Part shown: positions 9,297-17,788 of the stretch, in pieces
Position numbering within the stretch: the stretch's first letter is position 1
How the letters are laid out: each line of letters begins with the position of its first letter
Source: an uncultured Methylibium sp.
GTDB lineage: Bacteria > Pseudomonadota > Gammaproteobacteria > Burkholderiales > Burkholderiaceae_C
DNA: 40,779 bases
Assembly (NCBI RefSeq): GCF_902826655.1
Contig: NZ_CADEFR010000031.1
Location: 1-40,779, forward strand
Direction: 5' to 3'
Translations under genes and position numbers: made by a program
Notes under the pieces: generated by a model
What the model was told of the DNA's origin: nothing
Databases searched by the model: none
What the model saw: only the letters and a program-made list of their open reading frames with translations

Positions 9297-11375
9297 TCAA
9301 CGCGCTGCAGGTGCCGTCGCGTCGGCCACTGCGGCCGAGGGGCCGATGTGGCGGGCGAGGAACTTCTCGACGCGAGTCCAGAAATCGCGCGTGTTGTCCG
9401 GCGAGCCCCAACCGTGCCCTTCATCGGCGTAGACGACCCATTCGACATCGCGGTTGTGGCGCGTCACCGCGTCGCGCAAGCGGGTGCCGTGCTCGATCGG
9501 CACGCGTCGATCGACCGCCCCGTAGGCCATCAGCAGCGGCTGGGTGATGCGCGCAGCCTGCGCGATCGGCGAGGTCTGCGCGAAGCGTTCCTTGTCCTTC
9601 TCCGGGTCTCCCAGCATGATGCGCATGCCATGGCGCTTCCAGTCCTCGGGCAGATCGCTGTGGTTGATCGAGAACATCAGACCAGGGTCGGTCACGCCGA
9701 CCCAGTTGATGCCGCAGCGATACAGCTCCGGCTCCCGGATCAGTCCCATCAGCGTCGCGTAGCCGCCGTAGCTGGCGCCCGCGATGCAGATGCGCTTCGG
9801 ATCGACACCTGCTTCGCGGATCGCCCAGCGCGTCGCGTCGGTGACGTCGTCCTGCATGGCAAGGCCCCACTGTTTGAAGCCGGCCGCCAGATGCGCCCAG
9901 CCGAAGCCGTCGCCGCCGCGGAACTCCGGCTCGATGACGACATAGCCTCGCGAGGCAAGGAACTGCGCCTCTTCGTTCCATCCCCAGGAGTTGCCGCGCA
10001 CGTGCGGGCCGCCGTGCACCAGCACGACCGCCGGCCGCGGCTGAGCGCTCTTGCCGCGCGGGCGCGTCACGTAGATGGGCAGGGAGCGGCCGTCGCGTGC
10101 GGCGACGCGCACGAAGTCCTGCTCGGCCATCTGCTTCGGGTCGATCCAGGGGCGCGAGGCCCCGACCATCTCGAGCTTGCGGCTCTTCGTGTCGAAGATC
10201 CGGAAGACCGCCGGCTGCCGGTCGGAGTGCGAACGCACCAGCAGACGAGGCGAACCGCTGCAACGCGTGCAGGTCAGACGGTTCACGGTGCCAGGGAGGA
10301 GCGCATCGACCTCGCGCTGAGCCGCCTGGAGGCCCGCATCGAACCAATGGCTGCCCTCCGCATCGGCCGTGTAGTGGATGCCAACCGTGCGACCGCCGTC
10401 GTGCTCGCGATCGCCGCTGTAGTCGAAGCCGTCGATGCTGAACAGCGGCTCCGGCACGACACGACGCGCCGCGACATCGAAGCGAAACAATGCCCGCGTG
10501 CCGGCCGGGCCCGTGGGTGCGGTGACGTACAGCGTGTCGGCATCCACCCACTGCGGCTGGATGGCAGTGCCGAAAGCGGCAGGCTCGTCGAGCAGCAGGG
10601 TCCAGTCCGCGTCCTTGGGGGCACGCCAGTACAGGCGAGAGCGCCCCGCCGACTCGGACAGTGCCGCACGCGCCTCACCCTCCGCGTCGACGACCCAGTC
10701 GACCGTGTGGCTGTCGGGCGCCTTGGCCAGGGGACGAACAGCCCCCGTGCGCGTGTCGAGACGGCGCAGCACCACGCTGGTGACGTCGCCCACGTTGTCC
10801 CAGCGGGCCTGGCCCACGATGACGTCGCCGCTCCCATCGTTAACGATGGAATGGAAGTAGTGATCCGGTTCGAGCAGGCGACTGACGATGCGCGTGTTGC
10901 CTTCACTGATACGTTCCGTCCACTTCCGCTTGATGAGCGCGCGGAGTTCGCTGCCATCGCGGTTGACTGCCATCAGCCCGCGCGGACGACGCCGGTCGAC
11001 CGGCGCATCGCTGTCTGTCGCGCCGAACAGCAGGCGCTGGTCGTCGACCCAGCGTACGTCGGTCACGTCGGCGTCCTCGAAGCGAGCGATGACCTTCGCC
11101 GCCAGGCCGGGCTGATCGAGATCCAGCACGGCGAGCCGGGCGCGCGCGCCCTTGGCGCCGATGACGATCGCCAGGTAGCGGCCCGACGGGGACAGCCGCG
11201 CGCTGTCGATCGCGGCCGCGCGGAAGAAGTCATCGACCAGCGGAGGAGCAGCCTGCGACCAGGCCGCACTGCCGACCACCAGCAGCGCCGCCATGCCCGC
11301 AGCGCGCATCGCGCCTCTCACGTGCGCGCACGTCCGCGAGAAGGCCGCGCCACTCCAAGCACGGTGTTCTGTCAT
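9297..11375 (-). CDS. Exported S9-family prolyl oligopeptidase/acylaminoacyl peptidase
   Basis: 692 residues. An N-terminal export segment at about 23-43 (MRAAGMAALLVVGSAAWSQA) is followed by a beta-propeller region (about 50-420) with repeated blade motifs. The C-terminal alpha/beta-hydrolase domain (about 430-680) has oxyanion/entry motif VLVHGGPH and a visible triad: Ser535 in GASYGG, Asp622 in GAVDRRVP and His654 in DEGHGWG. It likely cleaves short peptides in the periplasm. The start at 11375 has an AGGGAG ribosome binding site; an internal ATG at 11309 sits just ahead of the signal sequence and is an alternative. A TAGAGT -10-like element lies at about 11410-11415 on this strand. Confidence 0.92.
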   Translation of the reverse strand: MTEHRAWSGAAFSRTCAHVRGAMRAAGMAALLVVGSAAWSQAAPPLVDDFFRAAAIDSARLSPSGRYLAIVIGAKGARARLAVLDLDQPGLAAKVIARFEDADVTDVRWVDDQRLLFGATDSDAPVDRRRPRGLMAVNRDGSELRALIKRKWTERISEGNTRIVSRLLEPDHYFHSIVNDGSGDVIVGQARWDNVGDVTSVVLRRLDTRTGAVRPLAKAPDSHTVDWVVDAEGEARAALSESAGRSRLYWRAPKDADWTLLLDEPAAFGTAIQPQWVDADTLYVTAPTGPAGTRALFRFDVAARRVVPEPLFSIDGFDYSGDREHDGGRTVGIHYTADAEGSHWFDAGLQAAQREVDALLPGTVNRLTCTRCSGSPRLLVRSHSDRQPAVFRIFDTKSRKLEMVGASRPWIDPKQMAEQDFVRVAARDGRSLPIYVTRPRGKSAQPRPAVVLVHGGPHVRGNSWGWNEEAQFLASRGYVVIEPEFRGGDGFGWAHLAAGFKQWGLAMQDDVTDATRWAIREAGVDPKRICIAGASYGGYATLMGLIREPELYRCGINWVGVTDPGLMFSINHSDLPEDWKRHGMRIMLGDPEKDKERFAQTSPIAQAARITQPLLMAYGAVDRRVPIEHGTRLRDAVTRHNRDVEWVVYADEGHGWGSPDNTRDFWTRVEKFLARHIGPSAAVADATAPAAR

Positions 11376-11497
11376 TGCCCGCTCCCTGCCGTTCTTGCCG
11401 GCGGAAACTCTAGCAGCGTGCATACGCCGAACGCCAGCCGCACACCCCCGCAAGCGAGGACTGCGCTTTCTCGTGATCTATTGCATGCGCCCCGCGC

Positions 11498-11902
11498 TCA
11501 GGCCGGCGTCTCGTCCCAGAACGACGCCTCGACCTTGTGCCCGTCAAGGTCGCGCACGAAGCAGCCGTAGTAGGGCTCGCCGTAGTGCGGGCGCGGGCCG
11601 GGCGGGCCATCGCCTTGCGCGCCGTGCGCCAGCGCCGCGGCGTAGAAGGCCTCGACCTGCGCGCGGCTGGCGGCGATGAAGCCGATGTGCGTGCCGTTGC
11701 CGACGCTCGCCGGCCGGCCGTCGATCGGCCGCTGCACCCAGAACTCGGGGAAGGCCTTGCCGTAGGCGACCGCGCCCTCGTGTTCCATCACGCGCCGCAC
11801 GCCCAGCGTCGCCAGCACGGCGTCGTAGAAGGCGCAGGCTTCGTCGTGGCGGTTGCTGCCGATCGAGACGTGCGAGATCGCGCTCGGGTTGTCGTCGCTC
11901 AT
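11498..11902 (-). CDS. VOC-family (glyoxalase/bleomycin resistance-like) protein
   Basis: 134 residues forming one vicinal-oxygen-chelate domain: ISHVSIGSNRHDEACAFYDAVLATLG at the start, then GTHIGFIA and the terminal DLDGHKVEASFWDE. Candidate metal ligands are His11, the His in GTHIGF and a Glu in the final strand. It is homologous to small lactoylglutathione-lyase-like proteins whose substrates are usually unknown. It starts 13 bases after the tyrB stop on the same strand, so the two are probably co-transcribed. The name says nothing about substrate. Confidence 0.88.
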   Translation of the reverse strand: MSDDNPSAISHVSIGSNRHDEACAFYDAVLATLGVRRVMEHEGAVAYGKAFPEFWVQRPIDGRPASVGNGTHIGFIAASRAQVEAFYAAALAHGAQGDGPPGPRPHYGEPYYGCFVRDLDGHKVEASFWDETPA

Positions 11903-11915
11903 GACACGAACGCCT

Positions 11916-13112
11916 CTAGGCCTGCAGCACGTCGGCCATCGCGCTCGCGACCGCCTGCACGTTGCCGGGGTTGAGTCCGGCCACGCACATGCGGCCCGAA
12001 CGCACCAGGTAGACGGCGTGGCGCTCGCGCAGCGCGTCGACCTGCACGGCGCTCAGGCCGGTGTAGCTGAACATGCCGCGCTGGCTCAGGAAGTAGCCGA
12101 AGTCGCGGCCGGGCAGCTGTGCCGACACCGCGCCGTGCAGCGCGCGCCGCATCGAGAGGATGCGTTCGCGCATCGCGGCGAGCTCCTCTTCCCAGCGCGC
12201 GCGCAGCGCCGGCACGCCGAGCACCGACGCCACGATCTGACCGCCGTGGATCGGCGGGCTGGAGTAGTTGCGGCGCACCGTCGCCTTCAGCTGGCCGAGC
12301 ACGTGCTCGGCCTCGCGTGCCGTCGGGCACACGACGCTGAGCGCGCCGCAGCGCTCGCCGTAGACGCTCATGCTCTTGCTGAAGGAATTGGCGACGAAGC
12401 CGGGCACGCCGGCCGAGGCCAGCGCGCGCACGGCATAGGCATCGGCCTCGATGCCGTCGCCGAAGCCCTGGTAGGCCAGGTCCAGATAGGGCAGCAGGCG
12501 ACGCTCGCGCAGCACCGGGATCAGCGCGTCCCATTGCGCGGCGCTCAGGTCGACGCCGGTCGGGTTGTGGCAGCAGGCGTGCAGCAGCACGACGCTCTGC
12601 GGCGGCAGCGTGCGCAGCGCCGCGAGCATGGCGTCGAACCTCAGCCCGCCGGTGGTCGGGTCGTAGTAGGGGTAGGTGTGGACCTTCAGTCCCGCGCCCT
12701 CGAACATCGCGCGGTGGTTGTCCCAGGTCGGGTCGCTGACCCAGACCTCGCTGCCGGGGAACCAGCGCGCGATGAAGTCGGCGCCGACCTTGAGCCCGCC
12801 GCTCGAGCCGACCGACTGGATCGTCGCGATGCGCCCGGTGCGCACCGCCTCGTGGTCGGCACCGAACAGCAGCGCCTGCACCTCGCGACGGAAATTGGCC
12901 GCGCCCTCGATCGGCAGGTAGGGCTTGGGGCCGCCGGCCTCCAGCAGCATCGCCTCGGCGCGCTGCACCGAGTCCAGCACCGGAATGCGCCCGGCCGCGT
13001 CGAAGTAGATGCCGATGCTGAGGTTGACCTTGTGCGGTCGCGGGTCCTTCTGGAAGTCCTCGTTGAGGCTCAGGATGGGGTCGCCGGGATAGGGGTCGAT
13101 GTGCTCGAACAT
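11916..13112 (-). CDS. tyrB: Class I aromatic/aspartate aminotransferase
   Basis: 398 residues, the normal length for TyrB/AspC-type PLP enzymes. The PLP lysine is Lys246 in NSFSKSMSVYGERCG. Other family features are CCHNPTGVD, DLAYQGFGDGIEADAYAVR, GSSGGLKVGADF and the C-terminal substrate arginine region YLVRSGRMCVAGLN. It transfers amino groups between aromatic amino acids (or aspartate) and 2-oxoglutarate, acting in Tyr/Phe biosynthesis and degradation. The start at 13112 has AGAGGAG upstream. The downstream partner is the VOC gene. Aromatic versus aspartate preference is not settled by sequence, though the SFSKSMSVYGERCG context matches TyrB. Confidence 0.9.
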   Translation of the reverse strand: MFEHIDPYPGDPILSLNEDFQKDPRPHKVNLSIGIYFDAAGRIPVLDSVQRAEAMLLEAGGPKPYLPIEGAANFRREVQALLFGADHEAVRTGRIATIQSVGSSGGLKVGADFIARWFPGSEVWVSDPTWDNHRAMFEGAGLKVHTYPYYDPTTGGLRFDAMLAALRTLPPQSVVLLHACCHNPTGVDLSAAQWDALIPVLRERRLLPYLDLAYQGFGDGIEADAYAVRALASAGVPGFVANSFSKSMSVYGERCGALSVVCPTAREAEHVLGQLKATVRRNYSSPPIHGGQIVASVLGVPALRARWEEELAAMRERILSMRRALHGAVSAQLPGRDFGYFLSQRGMFSYTGLSAVQVDALRERHAVYLVRSGRMCVAGLNPGNVQAVASAMADVLQA

Positions 13113-13308
13113 GCTGGCTCCTCTGATGGCCGGCATTATCGAAGCAGCGGCCCGCCCCCGCCTCGGCGCTGCTTCGTTCCGCCACAGCTTGCGCCACGCG
13201 GTGACGCATCGGCGTAGCACTCTGAACCTTCGCGGCGTGGCTCGGCGCCTGCCGCGGATCGGCCATCGGCCGGCGAGACCGCTCGTCGGCCGTGACTTCC
13301 TTGGCTGC

Positions 13309-13336
13309 GGCCCGGCCGGCATGCGCCGGCCGGGCC
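13309..13336. repeat. 12-bp perfect GC-rich inverted repeat in a divergent promoter region
   Basis: Arms 13309-13320 and 13325-13336 (GGCCCGGCCGGC and its complement) are perfect, with the 4-base loop ATGC. It lies between tyrB (minus) and the gene at 13440 (plus), in a 327-base gap. No T-run follows on either strand, so it is not a classic terminator. It could be an operator, a DNA cruciform or part of an mRNA leader of the plus-strand gene. Apart from this hairpin I see no other structure in the gap. Confidence 0.6.
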
Positions 13337-13439
13337 GCCCGAAGCCGCGCAGGCCCCATCCTTGCGTGCGACGCCGCCCGGAACGCATCGAGCCTCTGCC
13401 GGAACAGGGGCCAAGGTGCCGTGCAGAGGAGACATGCAC

Positions 13440-14168
13440 ATGACGGGTATCGACAAGGCCCTGCTGCGCCAGCTGCTGTTGATCGGCAACGCGTGGGAGA
13501 TCGGCGACTACCAGCTGGACCTGCGCAAGCGGCGCTGCGACGTCTGGGTGGCCCCGGAGGTCGAGCGCAGCTGGTTCGGCCGGCCACGCAAGGCCCAGGC
13601 GGCGCGCACCGAGCAGCACACCTGGCAGCACCTGGCGCTCGGCCCGGTCCGCTTCTTCCTGCACGTCAGCGCCCCGGTCGGCGCCGACCTGAGCCGCAGC
13701 TCCTGGACCGGCGACCCCGGCATGCCCTTCACGCACGCGCTGGCCCAGCAGGTGTTCGCGATGTTCACCGAGGGCATGGAGCTGACGGCGATCTGCAAGA
13801 TGATGGGCCTGTCGCTCAACGACGTCTGGCGCTACCGCTTCGCGATCGACAACGGGCTGGTGCAGAGCCAGACCGGCGCTGCGATGGCGCCGGCACGGCC
13901 CGCCGCGGCCGCCGTCGACGTGGCCCCCGGCGTCGCCACGGCCGTGCCCGACGTGGCCGACCCGGTGTGGCTGCGCGTGGTCAGCGGCGACCTCAAGCTC
14001 GACATCAAGGTCCTCAGCCTGAAGCTGATGCTGACCCGCGTGCGCTCGCAGCTGGAGGTCATCTCCGACGACGAGGTGCGCCTCCTCAAGCTGCGCGACC
14101 TGCACCGCTACTTCGTGAAGAACGAGCGCGTGCTCGCGCACGAGCTCACCCAGCTGCGGATGGGATGA
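13440..14168 (+). CDS. Uncharacterised protein resembling the N-terminal region of ISL3-type transposases
   Basis: 242 residues, no signal peptide or membrane segment. The block WEIGDYQLDLRKRRCDVWV, then HTWQHLALGPVRFFLHVSAP, then FTHALAQQVFAMFTEGMEL and AICKMMGLSLNDVWRYRF follows the order seen in ISL3 transposases (zinc-finger region, then helix-turn-helix). The paired cysteines are absent and there is no DDE catalytic domain. The C-terminal part (about 165-242) is charged and helical (VLSLKLMLTRVRSQL ... ELHRYFVKNERV-like). I infer a domesticated nucleic-acid-binding protein. The ATG at 13440 is preferred over 13434 because AGGAG is then 8 bases away. The next gene starts 4 bases after its stop. 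Confidence 0.75.
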   Translation: MTGIDKALLRQLLLIGNAWEIGDYQLDLRKRRCDVWVAPEVERSWFGRPRKAQAARTEQHTWQHLALGPVRFFLHVSAPVGADLSRSSWTGDPGMPFTHALAQQVFAMFTEGMELTAICKMMGLSLNDVWRYRFAIDNGLVQSQTGAAMAPARPAAAAVDVAPGVATAVPDVADPVWLRVVSGDLKLDIKVLSLKLMLTRVRSQLEVISDDEVRLLKLRDLHRYFVKNERVLAHELTQLRMG

Positions 14169-14172
14169 CGCC

Positions 14173-15198
14173 GTGAACGCTCGCCCCCCCGCATCGTCGC
14201 TGCGCCCGGCCACCGGCGCGCTGATGTCCGTCGAGGAAGCCTCGGTGCTGTTGCGCAGCGGCGGCTGCTATGCCGTCGCTGCCGAGGACGCCCTGCTCAG
14301 GCGCCTGCCGCGCGGCCTGTGGATCGGCGGCAGCATCCCCTACTTCGTCGGCCAGGACGGCGGCCGCACGACCCGCGACCACGTCTTCGTCACGAAGCTG
14401 CCGACGGCGGCCGGCCTCGAGCCGCAGTTGCGCTGGTACGACGCGGCCGAGCTGCCGCGGATCTGCACCGACGCGCCGGAGAACGGCTTCTCGCTGGTCA
14501 TCATCCCGGCTTTCGGCGAGCTGCATTCGCAGTTCGCACGCGAGGCACCGCAGTACGAGGACATGTACCTCAAGCCGCTGCTGGGCTGGATCGCCGGGAT
14601 CCACCTCGACGACCTGGGCAGCCGGTCGCCGGTGGTCGTGCACGGCGCCACCGGCGAGGTCGACGGCGCGCGCGCGCTGGTGATGCACGTGCCGCTGGCG
14701 CCGGCGCAGGTCGCGCGGCTGGACATCGTCAACCTGTTCGAGCAAGGCGACGGCGACCGCATCCGTTTCCCCGAGTCGGGCTTCCACGCGCGCGACTGCC
14801 TGGTCAACGGCAGGCTCGCCAATCTGGCCGACTACCTGAAGGCGCAGTCGATCGACACCCGGCTGCCGCTGGTGGCCGACTACTCGGGCGCGATGATCAA
14901 CGTGTCGTTCAAGGGGGTCGACGAGGCGGATCGCCGGGTGGATTTCTACGCGCCGGTGTTCGACGACACCGAATACCGTCTCGCCAGGCCGGTGGCCGAC
15001 TACGGGGCCGCGCTGGCCGCCGCGCTGCCGCACGACGCTGTGCACACGGCCTGGAGCTGCAACTGCATCCTGAACTACATGTACTCCGAGCTCGAGGGCA
15101 AGCGCACCGGGCCGATCACCGGGCCGATGACCTTCGGCGAGATCGCCTACCAGCTGCTGAACCAGACCATGGTGGTCCTGTCGATCGACGAGGCCTGA
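14173..15198 (+). CDS. Conserved uncharacterised protein, operon partner of the ISL3-like gene
   Basis: 341 residues from a GTG start with GGGA upstream; an ATG at 14224 would give 324. No signal peptide or membrane helix. Distinct stretches are GLWIGGSIPYFVGQDGG (about 50-66), a central region FSLVIIPAFGELHSQFARE, CNCILNYMYSELEGKRTG and the ending GPMTFGEIAYQLLNQT. The last is very ordered and looks like a conserved family signature. I do not recognise a function. The two cysteines in CNC could be functional. The gene follows the ISL3-like gene by 4 bases, so the two are probably translated together and may act together. Confidence 0.8.
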   Translation: MNARPPASSLRPATGALMSVEEASVLLRSGGCYAVAAEDALLRRLPRGLWIGGSIPYFVGQDGGRTTRDHVFVTKLPTAAGLEPQLRWYDAAELPRICTDAPENGFSLVIIPAFGELHSQFAREAPQYEDMYLKPLLGWIAGIHLDDLGSRSPVVVHGATGEVDGARALVMHVPLAPAQVARLDIVNLFEQGDGDRIRFPESGFHARDCLVNGRLANLADYLKAQSIDTRLPLVADYSGAMINVSFKGVDEADRRVDFYAPVFDDTEYRLARPVADYGAALAAALPHDAVHTAWSCNCILNYMYSELEGKRTGPITGPMTFGEIAYQLLNQTMVVLSIDEA

Positions 15199-15211
15199 GC
15201 GAAAGGCGGCC

Positions 15212-15697
15212 TCAGGCCGCGAGCGCGGCCTCGATGTCCTTCTTCAGCGACTCGGGCTTGTCGGTCGGCGCATAGCGCTTGAGCACCTGGCCGTCCTTGC
15301 CGACCAGGAACTTGGTGAAGTTCCATTTGATGGCCTGGGTCCCCAGCAGGCCCTTGGCCTCCTGGGTCAGCCACTGGTAGAGCGGGTGCGCCTTGGGGCC
15401 GTTGACCTGGACCTTGGCCATCATCGGGAAGCTGACGCCGTAGTTGAGCTGGCAGAAGCTCGCGATCTCGTCGTTGCTGCCCGGGTCCTGCGCACCGAAC
15501 TCGTTGCTCGGGAAGCCCAGCACGGCCAGGCCCTTCGGGCCGTACTCCTTCCACAAGGCCTCGAGGCCGGTGAACTGCGGCGTGAAGCCGCAGGCGCTGG
15601 CCGTGTTGACGATCAGCAGCACCTGGCCCCGGCAGTCCGCCAGCGCGACCTTCTGGCCGGTGATGGTCTGGGCTTCGAAGTCGTAGACGGTGGTCAT
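15212..15697 (-). CDS. Glutathione/thioredoxin-dependent peroxidase (GPx family)
   Basis: 161 residues, a typical bacterial GPx. The peroxidatic Cys36 lies in NTASACGFTPQF, the tetrad Gln70 in EFGAQDPG, and the Trp/Asn pair in IKWNFTKFLV. The second cysteine Cys82 in SFCQLNYGV is placed for a thioredoxin-dependent disulfide. The usual FPCNQFG motif reads FPSNEFG, so one commonly seen cysteine is a serine. It reduces hydroperoxides in the cytosol. The start at 15697 has GGAG eight bases upstream, and longer upstream reading is rejected. A TAGCAT -10-like element lies upstream on this strand near 15740. Confidence 0.92.
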   Translation of the reverse strand: MTTVYDFEAQTITGQKVALADCRGQVLLIVNTASACGFTPQFTGLEALWKEYGPKGLAVLGFPSNEFGAQDPGSNDEIASFCQLNYGVSFPMMAKVQVNGPKAHPLYQWLTQEAKGLLGTQAIKWNFTKFLVGKDGQVLKRYAPTDKPESLKKDIEAALAA

Positions 15698-15857
15698 CGC
15701 GGGAGCTCCGGGCACGCCGACGGTGGCGAAACCCGATGCTAGTCCACCCCCAAGGACCCCCGGCGTCTCGTGAAGAAGTGGGATTGACGCCCTGCGGCCG
15801 AGGACGGAGCATGCGTCGCATGGATGGTTCCAAGTTCCCCGCCCCGCGGAGGCCCTG

Positions 15858-16628
15858 GTGAGCACGCGCTACCGCGTCGCACTCCAGGGCTTCAGTGCTT
15901 TCGAGCGACAGGCCCTGGAGAGCTACTTCCGGCTGGCCGCCACGCCCAAGCTGGGTTTCGATCCGGTGACGGTGCTGGCCGACAGCGACTTCTGCGTGGT
16001 CGATGCCGATCGCGCCTCGGCCGTCGAGGCGGTGCGCAGCGCCGGCCGCATGGACTGGGGTGTCTTCGTCGGCGCCCAGTTGCCCAAGGGCGCGATCATG
16101 CATCTGGCCCGTCCCATCGACCCGACCCAGGTGGCCCGCGCGCTCGAGACCCTGGTGGTGGCGCGGCAGTCGGTGGCCGATCCCTATGCCTCGACGCCCG
16201 TCGAGCCCAAGCGCACCCGCGCCGCCGCCACGCCGGCCGCGGCCAATTTCGACATCGACGTGCTGGTGGTCGACGACACCGACATCGCGCGCCGCTTCCT
16301 GCAGGTCCAGCTCGGCAAGCTCGGCTGCCGCGTCACCGAGGCGGCCAGCGGCGAGCAGGCCCTGGCCGAGCTGACGAAGCATCGCTTTCGCGTCGTCTTC
16401 ACCGACGTCGACATGAAGGGCCTGGACGGCCTGAGCCTGTGCCAGCAGATCAAGCAGCGCCGCAAGGGCGCGCCGACCGTGGTGCTGATGAGCGCGCAGG
16501 CCTCGGCCAGCGATCGCGTGCGCGCCACGCTGGCCGGCGGCGACGCCTTCCTGCCCAAGCCGATCGACGTCGCCGAGCTGCTCGGCGTGCTGCGCACCGT
16601 CAGCAACCGACGGCGCCGGGCGCGCTGA
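15858..16628 (+). CDS. Response-regulator protein with N-terminal pseudo-receiver and C-terminal receiver
   Basis: 256 residues from a GTG start with GGAGG 5 bases upstream. The C-terminal receiver (about 132-250) has the acidic pair in VLVVDDTD, phospho-acceptor Asp183 in VVFTDVDMKG, the conserved Thr/Ser in VVLMSAQ and the Lys in FLPKPID. The N-terminal 1-105 region ends ARPIDPTQVARALETL and contains DFCVVDADR, an arrangement like a degenerate receiver that has lost the phosphorylation site. There is no DNA-binding or enzymatic output domain. It may therefore act by protein-protein contact. It faces the orphan binding protein (stop 10 bases away). Confidence 0.88.
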   Translation: MSTRYRVALQGFSAFERQALESYFRLAATPKLGFDPVTVLADSDFCVVDADRASAVEAVRSAGRMDWGVFVGAQLPKGAIMHLARPIDPTQVARALETLVVARQSVADPYASTPVEPKRTRAAATPAAANFDIDVLVVDDTDIARRFLQVQLGKLGCRVTEAASGEQALAELTKHRFRVVFTDVDMKGLDGLSLCQQIKQRRKGAPTVVLMSAQASASDRVRATLAGGDAFLPKPIDVAELLGVLRTVSNRRRRAR

Positions 16629-16637
16629 GCCGCGCCG

Positions 16638-17651
16638 CTAGCGCAGCCGGCGCGACAGCGCCACACCGACCTCTCGATTCACGAACTGCGTCGTCGCCAC
16701 CCTGGCCAGGTCCACGTCGCCCGCCCGGTACAGGCCGGCCTTGACCATCTGCTCGAAGAAATCGCGCACGCGTTCGGGCTGCATCGCACCGATGCCGCGC
16801 GACTCGGCCTCGCCGGAGTCGACGATGCCCAGCGTCTTCATCAGGACCACCGACTTCGCGATCGTGTCGGCGGTCATGTCGGGGTTGTCGCGCAGGATCA
16901 GCGCATCGGCCGCGCGGCGGTCGCCGTGCAGGTAGTTGACCCAGCCCAGGATGGACGCATCGACGAAGCGCTGCACCAGCGCGGGTCGCTTCGCCACCGT
17001 CTCGGCGGTGGCCTCGATCAGCGTCGAGTAGGTCGAGAAGCCGTGGTCGGCCAGCAGGTGCGTCTGCGGCACGAAGCCGCCCTGGCGCTCGATCGAGATC
17101 GGCTCCTCGATCGCATAGCCCTGCTGGATGCTCTGCCGGTTGGCGAGGAAGGGGCCGAGGTTGTAGGCATAGGGTCGCAGCTGCTCGTCGCGCAAGCCGT
17201 GCACGCGCGTGAGCCAGGCCCACCAGCTGAACTGCGCGTCCTTCGCGATCCACGCCACCGGCGCGCGCTTCAGGTCCTCGAAGCGCGGGTAGGCGCCCGG
17301 ATGCGCGAACAGCGCCTGCGGATCCTTCTGGAACATCGCCGCCACCGCGACCGTCGGCACGCCGTTCTTCACGTTGTCGAAGCTGTGCAGCAGGTTGCCG
17401 GTCATCAGGAAGTCGATGCGGCCGGCCGGCAGCAAGGGCCGGTTGTTGACCTGCGGCCCGCCGGGGCGGATCCGAACGTCGAGCCCGGCGCGGGCGTAGC
17501 TGCCGTCGGCCAGCGCCTGGTAGAAGCCGCCGTGCGCGGCCTGCGCCTTCCAGTTGGTGGCGAAGACGACGCGCTCGCCGGCCGCCGCGCGAGACGCGCG
17601 CAGCGGGCCGGCCGCGCCGAGCGCGCCAAACACCACGGAGCGGCGTTGCAT
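16638..17651 (-). CDS. Orphan NMT1/THI5-like ABC substrate-binding protein
   Basis: 337 residues with a signal segment (about 1-24, Tat-like MQRRSVVFGALGAAG). The fold family is periplasmic binding type 2 (NMT1/SsuA/TauA); segments VVFATNWKAQAAHGGFYQAL, DFLMTGNLLHSFDNVKNG and WLTRVHGL fit the thiamine-pyrimidine/riboflavin-like binding group. It would bind a small nitrogen-containing molecule in the periplasm. No permease or ATPase gene is adjacent, so it is an orphan here. The start is at 17651. Upstream lies a CCTTTGT ... ACAAAAGG near-palindrome. The neighbouring OPT gene is divergent. Confidence 0.85.
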   Translation of the reverse strand: MQRRSVVFGALGAAGPLRASRAAAGERVVFATNWKAQAAHGGFYQALADGSYARAGLDVRIRPGGPQVNNRPLLPAGRIDFLMTGNLLHSFDNVKNGVPTVAVAAMFQKDPQALFAHPGAYPRFEDLKRAPVAWIAKDAQFSWWAWLTRVHGLRDEQLRPYAYNLGPFLANRQSIQQGYAIEEPISIERQGGFVPQTHLLADHGFSTYSTLIEATAETVAKRPALVQRFVDASILGWVNYLHGDRRAADALILRDNPDMTADTIAKSVVLMKTLGIVDSGEAESRGIGAMQPERVRDFFEQMVKAGLYRAGDVDLARVATTQFVNREVGVALSRRLR

Positions 17652-17658
17652 GGTCAGG

Positions 17659-17676
17659 CCTTTGTCATACAAAAGG
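17659..17676. promoter_or_regulatory. Candidate dyad in the orphan-SBP/OPT divergent region
   Basis: CCTTTGT (17659-17665) and ACAAAAGG (17669-17676) form a near-palindrome (7 pairs with one bulge), 8 bases upstream of the binding-protein start. It is AT-richer than its surroundings. It could be a promoter/operator element. The rest of 17652-17788 shows no further structure. Confidence 0.3.
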
Positions 17677-17788
17677 GACGGGCCTCTATCGTGCCAGCCC
17701 GCGCCGCCGCGACAATCCGCGCACCGCAAATTCCCGAGAAGCCCAGGCGCCCGCCGACCCACCCGGTCGACCGAGGCCCGGCCCCGTC

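Noticed and set aside
13440-14168. FlhD/FlhC-like flagellar regulator identity for the 242-residue protein
   Set aside because: The size and order of motifs fit ISL3 transposase N-termini better, and no flagellar gene is nearby.
15698-15865. Longer N-terminus for the glutathione peroxidase
   Set aside because: GPx family proteins begin a few residues before YDF, and the ATG at 15697 has its own ribosome binding site.
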